DNA from: Conexibacter sp. CPCC 205762
GTDB taxonomy: Bacteria; Actinomycetota; Thermoleophilia; Solirubrobacterales; Solirubrobacteraceae
DNA length: 52,745 nucleotides
Reading direction: 5' to 3'
NCBI RefSeq assembly: GCF_030646155.1
Contig: NZ_JAUTDN010000041.1
Coordinates: 1-52,745 of the forward strand
The position numbers were made by a program, and so were the translations under genes. Within the stretch, counting starts at the first letter, position 1. Each line of letters opens with the position of its first letter. This document shows, in pieces, positions 22,805-30,259 of this stretch. The notes beneath the pieces were generated by a model that made no database searches, was not told the DNA's origin, and saw only the letters and a list, made by a program, of their open reading frames with translations.

Positions 22805-23986
22805 ATGCCTGCCGGTCAGGTCGACCTCAAAGAGCTGCTCGAGAACGGCGTCCACTTCGGTCACCAGACGCGTCGCTGGAACCCGAAGATGCGCCGCTTC
22901 ATCCACGGCGAGCGCGCCGGGATCTACATCATCGACCTGCTCAAGACGCAGGAGCTGCTGACCGAGGCCCAGGAGTTCGCCTCCGCCATCGCCCATCGCG
23001 GCGGCACGGTCCTCTTCGTCGGCACCAAGAAGCAGGCGCGCGACGGCATCAAGGAGGTCGCGGAGGCGGCCGGCATGCCGTACGTCAACCACCGCTGGCT
23101 CGGCGGCCTGCTGACCAACTTCGGCACGATAACCAACCGCATCAAGCGGCTGCACGACCTCGAGCGCTACGAGAGAGAGGGTCAGCTCGACCTGCTCCCG
23201 ACACGCGAGCGGCTCGCCGCCAGAGCGGACCTGGAGAGACTGCGCGCCAACCTCGGCGGCGTCAAGAACATGGGCCGCGTGCCCGACGCGATGTTCGTCG
23301 TCGACCTCAAGGTCGAGGCGATCGCCGTCAAGGAGGCCAGACGCCTCCGCATCCCGATCATCGGCCTGGTCGACACCAACTGCGACCCGGACGAGGTCGA
23401 CTACGTCGTCCCCGGCAACGACGACGCGATCAAGTCGTGCCTGACGATCACGAGAGCGCTCGGCACCGTCATCGGCGAGGGCCGCGAGGTCTTCCGCGCC
23501 GAAGAGGAGCGCGCCCGCCGCGAGGCCGAGGAGAAGGCCCGCCGCGACGCCGAGGAGCGCGCCCGCCGCGACGCCGAGGAGCGCGCCAAGCGCGAGGCCG
23601 AGGACGCCGCCCGCCGCGAGGCCGAGGCCGCCGCCAGAAGAGAGGCCCAGGAGGCCGCCGCCGCGCAGGCCGCCCAGGCCGCCCAGCAGGCGCAGGCCGC
23701 GCAGGAGGCGCAGGCCGCCGAGGCCGCGAAGCAGGCGCAGGCCGCCGCTGCCGCCGAGGCCGCCGCGCCGGCTGAGGCCGCTCCGGCCGAGGCCGCCGCC
23801 CCCGCCGAGGCCGCTGCGCCCGCCGAGGCTGCCGCGCCCGCCGAGCCCGCCGCCCCGGCCGAGCCCGCTGCCCCCGCTGAGTCCGCTCCCGCCGAGGCCG
23901 CTCCCGCCGAGGCCGCTCCGGCCGAGGCCCCTGCCGCGACCACCACGAACACCGACTCCGGCTCCGAGGGGGAGCCCACCGCATGA
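22805..23986 (+). CDS. rpsB: 30S ribosomal protein S2 with long C-terminal extension
   Basis: 393 aa against the usual 230-280. Residues 1 to about 232 are a normal S2: LLENGVHFGHQTRRWNPKM, GIYIIDLLKTQ, VLFVGTKKQARDGI, NHRWLGGLLTNFGTI and IPIIGLVDTNCDPDEVDYVVPGNDDA. The remaining 160 residues are an extension: first a charged helical part of EERARREAEEKARR type (about 235-285), then Ala/Gln-rich, then repeats of the AAPAE type, ending acidic. AAGGAG stands 7 nt before the ATG. The stop overlaps tsf (ATGA). Confidence 0.96.
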   Translation: MPAGQVDLKELLENGVHFGHQTRRWNPKMRRFIHGERAGIYIIDLLKTQELLTEAQEFASAIAHRGGTVLFVGTKKQARDGIKEVAEAAGMPYVNHRWLGGLLTNFGTITNRIKRLHDLERYEREGQLDLLPTRERLAARADLERLRANLGGVKNMGRVPDAMFVVDLKVEAIAVKEARRLRIPIIGLVDTNCDPDEVDYVVPGNDDAIKSCLTITRALGTVIGEGREVFRAEEERARREAEEKARRDAEERARRDAEERAKREAEDAARREAEAAARREAQEAAAAQAAQAAQQAQAAQEAQAAEAAKQAQAAAAAEAAAPAEAAPAEAAAPAEAAAPAEAAAPAEPAAPAEPAAPAESAPAEAAPAEAAPAEAPAATTTNTDSGSEGEPTA

Positions 23987-24579
23987 GCATTTCCGCCCAG
24001 GACGTGAAGGCGCTGCGTGAACGCACCGGCGCCGGCATGATGGACTGCAAGAAGGCCCTCGTCGAGGCCGACGGCGACCTCGAGAAGGCGATCGAGGCGC
24101 TCCGCATCAAGGGCATCGCGAAGGCCGAGAAGCGCGGCGACCGCGGCACCAGCGAGGGCACCGTCCAGTCCTACATCCACGCCAACGGCAAGATCGGCGT
24201 GCTCGTCGAGGTCGACTGCGAGACCGACTTCGTCGCTCGCAACGACGACTTCATCGGCTTCGCGAAGGATCTCGCGCTGCACATCGCCGCCGCCGGCCCC
24301 GTGTCGGTCGACGACGACGGCGTTCCGGCCGAGGACATCGAGCGCGAGCGCCGCATCGCCGAGGAGCAGTACGCCGACAAGCCGGAGGCGATCCGCCCGA
24401 GAATCGTCCAGGGCAAGATCGACTCGTGGCTCAAGGAGGTCGTCCTCCTGCGTCAGGTGCACGTCAACGGCGACAAGTACGACGGCCGCACGATCGAGGA
24501 GATCCGCGCGGCGCTCGGCTCCAAGACCGGCGAGAACGTCGTCATCCGCCGCTTCTCCCGGTTCGCCGTTGGCGACTGA
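23983..24579 (+). CDS. tsf: Elongation factor Ts, short form
   Basis: 198 aa, the short EF-Ts class seen in Thermus and some actinobacteria. It exchanges nucleotide on EF-Tu. The N-terminal UBA-like domain reads VKALRERTGAGMMDCKKALVEADGD, and the EF-Tu-contacting core has VDCETDFVARNDDF. It lacks most of the second core subdomain of the E. coli protein (282 aa). Follows rpsB with a 4-bp overlap. Confidence 0.96.
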   Translation: MSISAQDVKALRERTGAGMMDCKKALVEADGDLEKAIEALRIKGIAKAEKRGDRGTSEGTVQSYIHANGKIGVLVEVDCETDFVARNDDFIGFAKDLALHIAAAGPVSVDDDGVPAEDIERERRIAEEQYADKPEAIRPRIVQGKIDSWLKEVVLLRQVHVNGDKYDGRTIEEIRAALGSKTGENVVIRRFSRFAVGD

Positions 24580-25309
24580 GCCCCCTCACGCAGAGGGCGC
24601 GGCGTTCAGACGCGTCCTCGTGAAGGTGTCGGGCGAGTCCCTCATGGGCTCGCTCGACTACGGCACCGACCCGGAGAAGATCACCGCGATCGCGCGGCAG
24701 CTGGCGTCGATCCAGAGCCGCGGGGTCGAGGTCGCCGTCGTCGTCGGCGGCGGCAACATCTTCCGTGGGCTGGCCGCGCAGGCCTCCGGCATGGACCGCG
24801 CGACCGGCGACTACATGGGCATGCTCGCGACCGTCCTCAACGCGCTCGCGCTGCAGGACGCGCTCGAGAAGCAGGACGTGCAGACGCGCGTGCAGTCGGC
24901 GATAGCGATCTCCGAGGTCGCCGAGCCGTACATCCGCCGCCGCGCGATGCGCCACCTCGAGAAGGGCAGGATCGTCATCTTCGCGGCCGGCACCGGCAAC
25001 CCGTTCTTCACGACGGACACGGCCGCCGCGCTGCGCGCGATCGAGATGCACGCCGAGGTGATCCTGATGGCGAAGAACGGTGTCGAGGGCGTCTACAGCG
25101 CCGACCCGGCGAAGGACCCGGACGCCGTCTTCATCCCGGAGATCACCCACATGGAGGCGATCGAACGGCGCCTGCGCGTGATGGACTCGACCGCGCTGAC
25201 GCTCTGCATGGAGAACAGACTCCCGATCGTCGTCTTCAACATGGGCGACGAGCGCAACATCGATCGGATAGTTTCCGGAGATCGAGTCGGGACCCTGGTG
25301 AGGACATGA
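24569..25309 (+). CDS. pyrH: UMP kinase (PyrH)
   Basis: 246 aa, amino-acid-kinase fold. It phosphorylates UMP to UDP and is allosteric in bacteria. Core motifs: RVLVKVSGESLMGS, VAVVVGGGNIFRG, MDRATGDYMGMLATV, FAAGTGNPFFTTDTAAALRA and KNGVEGVYSADP. I chose TTG 24569, which overlaps tsf by 11 bp and gives the family N-terminal length; a GTG a few codons before VKVSGES would cut into the first strand. The stop overlaps frr by 4 bp. Confidence 0.95.
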   Translation: MATEPPHAEGAAFRRVLVKVSGESLMGSLDYGTDPEKITAIARQLASIQSRGVEVAVVVGGGNIFRGLAAQASGMDRATGDYMGMLATVLNALALQDALEKQDVQTRVQSAIAISEVAEPYIRRRAMRHLEKGRIVIFAAGTGNPFFTTDTAAALRAIEMHAEVILMAKNGVEGVYSADPAKDPDAVFIPEITHMEAIERRLRVMDSTALTLCMENRLPIVVFNMGDERNIDRIVSGDRVGTLVRT

Positions 25310-25863
25310 TCGAAGATCTGCTGAAGGACGCGCGCGAGCGCATGGGGAAGTCGGTCGAGGCCACCCGCCACGAGTTCGGGTCGGTCCGCACGGGACGCGC
25401 CACGCCGGCGCTGCTCGACCGCATCATGGTCGAGTACTACGGCGCGCAGACGCCGCTGAAGCAGCTGGCGACGATCTCCGCCCCGGAGGCGCGCCTGCTG
25501 TCGGTGCAGCCGTTCGACAAGGGCTCGATCAAGGCGATCGAGAAGGCGATCATGGAGTCCGACGTCGGCCTCACGCCGAACAACGACGGCAACCTGATCC
25601 GCCTGTCGATCCCGGAGCTGACCGAGGAGCGGCGCAGATCGCTCGTCAAGGTCGTCCGCAACATCGCCGAGGACGGCCGCATCAGCATCCGCAACGCCCG
25701 TCGCGACACGATGCAGGACCTGCGTGAGCTGCGCGACGCGGGCGAGGTCGGCGCCGACGACGAGCATCGCGCCGAGAGCGAGCTGCAGAAGCTGACCGAC
25801 GAGAAGGTCGCTGAGCTCGACGCCTTCCTGAAGCACAAGGAAGAAGAGATCCTCGAGGTCTAG
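25306..25863 (+). CDS. frr: Ribosome recycling factor
   Basis: 185 aa, standard length. RRF splits post-termination ribosomes together with EF-G. Family sequence throughout: RTGRATPALLDRIMVEYYGA, PLKQLATISAPEARLLSVQPFD, GLTPNNDGNLIRLSIPELTEERRRSLVK and RRDTMQDLRELRD. The gene lies in the normal pyrH-frr-uppS order. Confidence 0.97.
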   Translation: MIEDLLKDARERMGKSVEATRHEFGSVRTGRATPALLDRIMVEYYGAQTPLKQLATISAPEARLLSVQPFDKGSIKAIEKAIMESDVGLTPNNDGNLIRLSIPELTEERRRSLVKVVRNIAEDGRISIRNARRDTMQDLRELRDAGEVGADDEHRAESELQKLTDEKVAELDAFLKHKEEEILEV

Positions 25864-25869
25864 GACCTC

Positions 25870-26586
25870 GTGGCACTCGCCGACGTGGCAGGGGACGGGG
25901 GCGACTCCGGCGGCAGGGCCCGCCGGGTCGCGATCATCACCGACGGCAACGGCCGTTGGGCGCAGCAGCACGGCCTCGACGTGACCGAGGGGCACCGCGC
26001 CGGGGCGGAGAACGTCAAGGCGCGGCTGCGCGACGCCGTCGAGCTGGGGATCGAGCAGCTCTCGATCTACGCCTTCTCGACCGAGAACTGGTCCCGCTCC
26101 GACGCCGAGGTGGCGGGGCTGATGGAGCTGTTCCGCGAGTACATCGAGCGCGAGACGCCGGAGCTGCACGAGGAGGGCGTGCGGATGCGCTTCGTCGGCC
26201 GCCGCGCCGACCCGGTCCCGGCCGACATCGTCGAGCAGATGGAGTGGGCCGAGCAGCTCACCGCCGGCAACGACAGAATCACCTTCTTCATCCCCTTCAA
26301 CTACGGCGGCCGGGCCGAGATCGTCGACGCCGCGCGCAGCTTCACGGGGACGACAGAGCAGGAGTTCCGCGCCCACCTCTACGCGCCCGACCTCGAGGAT
26401 CCCGACCTCGTGATCCGCACGAGCGGCGAGCTGCGGCTGTCGAACTACCTCGTCTGGCAGACGGCCTACTCCGAGTTCATCGTGCGCGACGAGCTGTGGC
26501 CCGACTTCGACCGCTCGGTCTTCGAGGCGACGCTGGCCGAGTACGAGACGCGCAGACGCCGCTACGGCGGACGGAGCGCGACGTGA
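25870..26586 (+). CDS. uppS: Isoprenyl (undecaprenyl-type) diphosphate synthase
   Basis: 238 aa, cis-prenyltransferase that elongates farnesyl diphosphate to the lipid carrier for cell-wall synthesis. The catalytic aspartate is in IITDGNGRWA at residue 25 (the usual sequence is IIMDGNGRWA). FSTENWSRSDAEVAGLMELF, NYGGRAEIVDAA, and the substrate-binding DLVIRTSGELRLSNYLVWQTAYSEF follow. GTG start 6 bp after frr; the stop overlaps cdsA as GTGA. Product chain length cannot be told from sequence. Confidence 0.95.
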   Translation: MALADVAGDGGDSGGRARRVAIITDGNGRWAQQHGLDVTEGHRAGAENVKARLRDAVELGIEQLSIYAFSTENWSRSDAEVAGLMELFREYIERETPELHEEGVRMRFVGRRADPVPADIVEQMEWAEQLTAGNDRITFFIPFNYGGRAEIVDAARSFTGTTEQEFRAHLYAPDLEDPDLVIRTSGELRLSNYLVWQTAYSEFIVRDELWPDFDRSVFEATLAEYETRRRRYGGRSAT

Positions 26587-27551
26587 GCAGCGGCGACAGC
26601 GGCTTCTTCGACGCGCTCGCCGAGCCGGGCCCCGAGGACGACGACGGCCTCGCGCGCTCGCGCGCCCGCCGCGGCTCCGGCGGCGGCAGGGGGAGAGGCT
26701 CCAGAGGCGGCAGGAGAGGCCGCGGCAGGAGAGCGAGAGCGGCGCCGAAGCAGCCGCGCTCCGGCTCGGACCTCGGCGGCCGCGTCGCGGTCGCGATCCC
26801 GGCCGCGATCCTGGTGATCGCCGTCAACGCCTTCGGCGGCCCGATATGGGCGCTCGCGCTGCTCGCCGTCGGCGTGCTCGCGATGCACGAGCTGTACACG
26901 CTGCTGAGACCGGTCCAGCCGATCGCGGTCGCCGGCTTCATCGCGCTCGCCGGGATGCTCGCGGCGGCGCTCTACGGGACGCAGTTCCACATCCTGCTGG
27001 CGGCCGTCTCGATCGTGCCGGTGCTGTTCGTGCTGACCGCGCTCGGCCCCGAGCGCGAGCACGCGACGCTGGCGATGTCGACGACGATCCTCGGCATCTA
27101 CTGGATCGGCTTCGCGCTCGCGCACGCCGTCCTGCTGCGCGAGCTGCCGCACGGCAACTCGATCGTGATCAACGTGCTCGTCGGCACCTTCATCGGCGAC
27201 ACCGGCGCCTACTTCGGCGGGCGCATGTTCGGCCGCCGCAAGCTGGCGCCGAAGATCTCGCCGAACAAGACGGTCGAGGGGCTGCTGATCGGCATGGTGT
27301 GCGCCGTCGCGGCGGTCGTGCTCGCCGGCCTCTACCAGGACTGGCTGTCGACGACCCAGGCGCTGATCCTCGGCGCGGGCGTCGCGATCGCCGCGCCGAT
27401 CGGCGACCTGTTCGAGTCGTTCGTCAAGCGCGACGTCGGCACGAAGGACACCGGCCGCGCCTTCGGCGCCCACGGCGGCGCGCTCGACCGCATCGACGCC
27501 GCGCTGTTCGCGGCCGTCATCGGCTACTACATCTGGTACGCGCTGATGTAG
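26583..27551 (+). CDS. cdsA: Phosphatidate cytidylyltransferase (CdsA) with Gly/Arg-rich N-terminus
   Basis: 322 aa. It makes CDP-diacylglycerol from phosphatidate and CTP in the membrane. Six to eight hydrophobic segments from about residue 65 on; the signature lies at the C-terminus: KRDVGTKDTGRAFGAHGGALDRIDAALFA, with FIGDTGAYFGGRMFGRRKLAPKISPNKTVEG before it. Residues 25-60 are unusual: a Gly/Arg-rich cytoplasmic segment, encoded largely with AGA/AGG codons, that ordinary CdsA lacks. It would supply CDP-DAG to phosphatidyltransferases such as the one at 46772. Confidence 0.95.
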   Translation: MSSGDSGFFDALAEPGPEDDDGLARSRARRGSGGGRGRGSRGGRRGRGRRARAAPKQPRSGSDLGGRVAVAIPAAILVIAVNAFGGPIWALALLAVGVLAMHELYTLLRPVQPIAVAGFIALAGMLAAALYGTQFHILLAAVSIVPVLFVLTALGPEREHATLAMSTTILGIYWIGFALAHAVLLRELPHGNSIVINVLVGTFIGDTGAYFGGRMFGRRKLAPKISPNKTVEGLLIGMVCAVAAVVLAGLYQDWLSTTQALILGAGVAIAAPIGDLFESFVKRDVGTKDTGRAFGAHGGALDRIDAALFAAVIGYYIWYALM

Positions 27552-27553
27552 CC

Positions 27554-27590
27554 GCGCGCCGGCCGTGACGCCGGGCGCGCCACCGTTTTT
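27554..27590 (+). terminator. Intrinsic terminator after cdsA
   Basis: GCGCGCCGGC (27554-27563) pairs with GCCGGGCGCGC (27570-27580) with one bulged base around a loop of about six bases. CACCG and a run of five T (27586-27590) follow. It begins three bases past the cdsA stop and would end the rpsB-cdsA transcript. Confidence 0.7.
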
Positions 27591-27662
27591 CCGCAACTTC
27601 CCCGCTCAGGGCCCGTCTCGACGTGCAGAACCAGGGACGGACGGAAGGGCAGGGGCTTTCTC

Positions 27663-27872
27663 GTGAAGAGGGACGGACAGCGGCCACAGGGCCGCCGATC
27701 CCTGCTGGGCGGAATCGGGCTGGCGCTGCTGGCGCTTGTGGCGCCAGGGGTCGCGACGGCTGAAGATCGCGTCACCACGTTCGACGGCTCGCCGTCGCTG
27801 ACCGAAGCGGTCGCGGACGCGCGCAGCGCCGGCGCGACGCTGACCAGCACGAAGCAGCTGACGATCCGCTGA
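27663..27872 (+). CDS. Small exported protein (69 aa), unknown
   Basis: I do not recognise this family. From GTG 27663 the frame encodes a classical Sec signal: a basic start (KRDGQRPQGRR), a hydrophobic core (SLLGGIGLALLALVAPG) and a likely cleavage site after VATA. The mature part would be only about 36 residues (EDRVTTFDGSPSLTEAVADARSAG and on), with no cysteine or hydrophobic segment. GC-rich third positions support it as coding. It stands alone between the cdsA terminator and the dxr promoter. A GGAAGG-type sequence is upstream, but spacing is long. Confidence 0.6.
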   Translation: MKRDGQRPQGRRSLLGGIGLALLALVAPGVATAEDRVTTFDGSPSLTEAVADARSAGATLTSTKQLTIR

Positions 27873-27904
27873 GCACCGCTTAGCTGTCCGAAACCAAGGC
27901 TGCC

Positions 27905-27910
27905 TACAAT
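27905..27910 (+). promoter_or_regulatory. -10 box TACAAT, 7 nt before dxr ATG
   Basis: TACAAT is followed by seven bases and the ATG at 27918, without a Shine-Dalgarno. It is the closest of the set to the TATAAT consensus. Confidence 0.6.
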
Positions 27911-27917
27911 CCAGCGA

Positions 27918-29075
27918 ATGCCACGCCGCCTGCTCATCCTCGGCTCGACCGGGTCGATCGGAACGCAGGCGCTCGACATCGTCGCGCGCTCTGAGGATCT
28001 CGAACTCGTCGGGCTCTCCGCACAGTCCTCCTGGGAGACGCTGGTCGAGCAGGCGGACGCCTTCGGCGTCGACCGGATCGCGCTCGCCGACGAGCACGCC
28101 GCCGCCCGCGCCGGCGAGGCGTGGACCGACGGCCAGGTGCTCGGCGGGCCCGAGGGGCTCGTGCGGCTGGTCGTCGAGGCGGAGGCCGACCTCGTGCTCA
28201 ACGCGCTCGTCGGCTCCGCCGGCCTCGGCCCGACCGTCGCCGCGCTCGGCGAGGGGATCGACCTCGCGCTCGCCAACAAGGAGTCGCTCGTCGTCGGCGG
28301 CGAGCTGGTCAACCAGCTCGCCGAGGCGACCGGGGCGCAGATCATCCCGGTCGACTCCGAGCACTCCGCGCTGCACCAGCTGCTCGCGGGCGAGGATCCG
28401 GCCGCCGTCGACAAGCTCGTGCTGACGGCCTCCGGCGGCCCGTTCCGCGGCAGAACCGCGGCCGAGCTGCGCGACGTGACCGTGCAGCAGGCGCTCGCGC
28501 ACCCGACCTGGGCGATGGGCGGCAAGATCACGATCGACTCCGCCACGCTGATGAACAAGGGGCTGGAGCTGATCGAGGCTCACCACCTCTTCGGCACGCC
28601 GTACGACCGGCTCGACGTCGTCGTCCACCCGCAGTCGATCGTCCACTCGATGATCCAGCTGTGCGACGGCGCGACGCTCGCGCACCTCGGCTACCCGGAC
28701 ATGCGCGTGCCGATCTCCTACGGCCTCCACTACCCGGACCGCGCCGACGTGCCGCTGAGAGCGCTCGACCTCGCCGACGTCGGCTCGCTCAGCTTCGAGC
28801 ACGTCGACACCGACACCTTCGCCTGCCTGCGGCTCGCACGCGAGGTCGGCGTCGCCGGCGGCACCGCGCCGTGCGTGCTGAACGCCGCCAACGAGGTCGC
28901 CGTCCACGCCTTCCTCAACGGGCGCCTGCGCTTCCTCGAGATCGCCGAGGTGATCGAGCACGCGCTGAACGTCGTCGAGACCGGCACGATCCACGCCTTC
29001 GAGACGCTCTACCGCGCCGATCGCGCCGCCCGCGACGCCGCGAGCGCGCTGGTGCAGGAGCGCGCGACCGCATGA
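27918..29075 (+). CDS. dxr: 1-deoxy-D-xylulose 5-phosphate reductoisomerase
   Basis: 385 aa. It converts DXP to MEP with NADPH, the first committed step of non-mevalonate isoprenoid synthesis. The NADPH loop is at the start (LLILGSTGSIGTQALDIV); LANKESLVVGGELV, IPVDSEHSALHQ with metal/substrate residues, ASGGPFRG, and ATWAMGGKITIDSATLMNKGLELIEAHHLFG-type sequence follow. ispG, another gene of the pathway, is at 41797 in the same window. Probably leaderless. Overlaps rseP by 4 bp. Confidence 0.97.
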   Translation: MPRRLLILGSTGSIGTQALDIVARSEDLELVGLSAQSSWETLVEQADAFGVDRIALADEHAAARAGEAWTDGQVLGGPEGLVRLVVEAEADLVLNALVGSAGLGPTVAALGEGIDLALANKESLVVGGELVNQLAEATGAQIIPVDSEHSALHQLLAGEDPAAVDKLVLTASGGPFRGRTAAELRDVTVQQALAHPTWAMGGKITIDSATLMNKGLELIEAHHLFGTPYDRLDVVVHPQSIVHSMIQLCDGATLAHLGYPDMRVPISYGLHYPDRADVPLRALDLADVGSLSFEHVDTDTFACLRLAREVGVAGGTAPCVLNAANEVAVHAFLNGRLRFLEIAEVIEHALNVVETGTIHAFETLYRADRAARDAASALVQERATA

Positions 29076-30160
29076 ACTACGCACTCGCGTTCGTCGGCTT
29101 CTGCGCGCTGATCGTCCTCCACGAGCTGGGCCACTTCACGGCCGCGAAGCTCGTCGGGATGCGCGTCGAGAAGTTCTCGCTGTTCTTCGGCAAGCCGCTC
29201 GCGAAGGTCCAGAAGGGCGAGACCGAGTACGCGGTCGGCTGGATACCCGCCGGCGGCTACGTGCGCATCACCGGCATGAACCCGAACGAGGAGATACCGG
29301 AGGAGATCGCCTCGCGCGCCTACTACCGGATGCCGGTGTGGAAGCGGATCGTCGTGATCGCGGCCGGCCCGCTCGTCAACGTCGTGATCGCCTTCCTGAT
29401 CCTGTGGGCGCTGCTGCTCGCCAACGGCACCGTCACGAACACGCCGGTCGTCTCCTCGCAGGACCTCGGCCAGCCGGCCGCGCAGTACCTGCAGCCGAAC
29501 GACCGCGTCATCTCCGTCGACGGCGTCAGAGGCGACCCGGCGGCGATCGCCAGACAGGTCGCGACGCACAGATGCGCCGGCGCGCAGGTCAACGGCTGCT
29601 CCGCGGCGACGCCCGCCAGCGTCGTCGTCGAGCGCGACGGCAGACTGCTGACGTTCGCGATCACGCCGCGCTACGACGGCAGAAGAGGGATCGACCGCGC
29701 GCGGCTCGGCTTCAGCTACGAGTACGGCCAGCGCGACGTGCCGGCTGGCGAGGCCGCCAGCCTCAGCCTCACCGGCATGTGGGACGTCACGACGGCGACG
29801 GTCAGAACCTTCGCGAAGCTGTTCCAGGCGAGAGAGCGCGAGCAGCTCAGCGGCGTCGTCGGCACCGGCGAGACGCTCAAGCAGGGCTTCGACTTCTCGA
29901 CCGAGCGCGCGCTCGGGATCCTCGCGCTGATCTCGCTGTCGCTGGCGATCATCAACCTCTTCCCGTTCCTGCCGCTCGACGGCGGCCACATCTTCTGGGC
30001 GATCGTCGAGAAGCTGCGCGGCGGCCGCGCGGTCCCGTTCTCGGTGATGGAGAAGGCCGGCGCGGTCGGCTTCGTGCTCGTGATCATGCTCTTCTTCATC
30101 GGCCTGACGAACGACATCGGCCGCATCTCCGACGGCACGCTCGGCGACATCCCGCGCTGA
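29072..30160 (+). CDS. rseP: Site-2 zinc metalloprotease (RseP/Rip1 family)
   Basis: 362 aa intramembrane protease that cuts membrane-spanning anti-sigma factors and similar substrates. The zinc site is H17-E-L-G-H21 in the first membrane helix. The second motif is in the C-terminal half (NLFPFLPLDGGHIFWAI), with the catalytic-site aspartate. One PDZ-like domain lies between (about 105-200) and contains a Cys-bearing loop (HRCAGAQVNGCS). Three to four membrane segments. It follows dxr with an ATGA overlap, a common pairing. The sigma/anti-sigma-like membrane protein at 50646 could be the type of protein it handles, but nothing links them directly. Confidence 0.94.
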   Translation: MNYALAFVGFCALIVLHELGHFTAAKLVGMRVEKFSLFFGKPLAKVQKGETEYAVGWIPAGGYVRITGMNPNEEIPEEIASRAYYRMPVWKRIVVIAAGPLVNVVIAFLILWALLLANGTVTNTPVVSSQDLGQPAAQYLQPNDRVISVDGVRGDPAAIARQVATHRCAGAQVNGCSAATPASVVVERDGRLLTFAITPRYDGRRGIDRARLGFSYEYGQRDVPAGEAASLSLTGMWDVTTATVRTFAKLFQAREREQLSGVVGTGETLKQGFDFSTERALGILALISLSLAIINLFPFLPLDGGHIFWAIVEKLRGGRAVPFSVMEKAGAVGFVLVIMLFFIGLTNDIGRISDGTLGDIPR

Positions 30161-30259
30161 TTCATCGCTGATCATTGATCCCGCCCGCGGAGGGGTAAGG
30201 CTCCTGTAGCGTCTGCATGGCCCCGGCGGCCGTCGATGTCAGCGGAGGAGGAGCAAGAG

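Noticed and set aside
23500..23983. A frameshift or gene fusion as explanation of the long S2 tail
   Set aside because: The frame is continuous, codon bias is unchanged, and the stop overlaps tsf in the usual ATGA manner, so the tail is a genuine extension.
28121..30160. A 679-codon frame that contains RseP at its end
   Set aside because: The upstream part is dxr read in the wrong frame; the RseP start at 29072 overlaps the dxr stop and begins with the correct first membrane helix.
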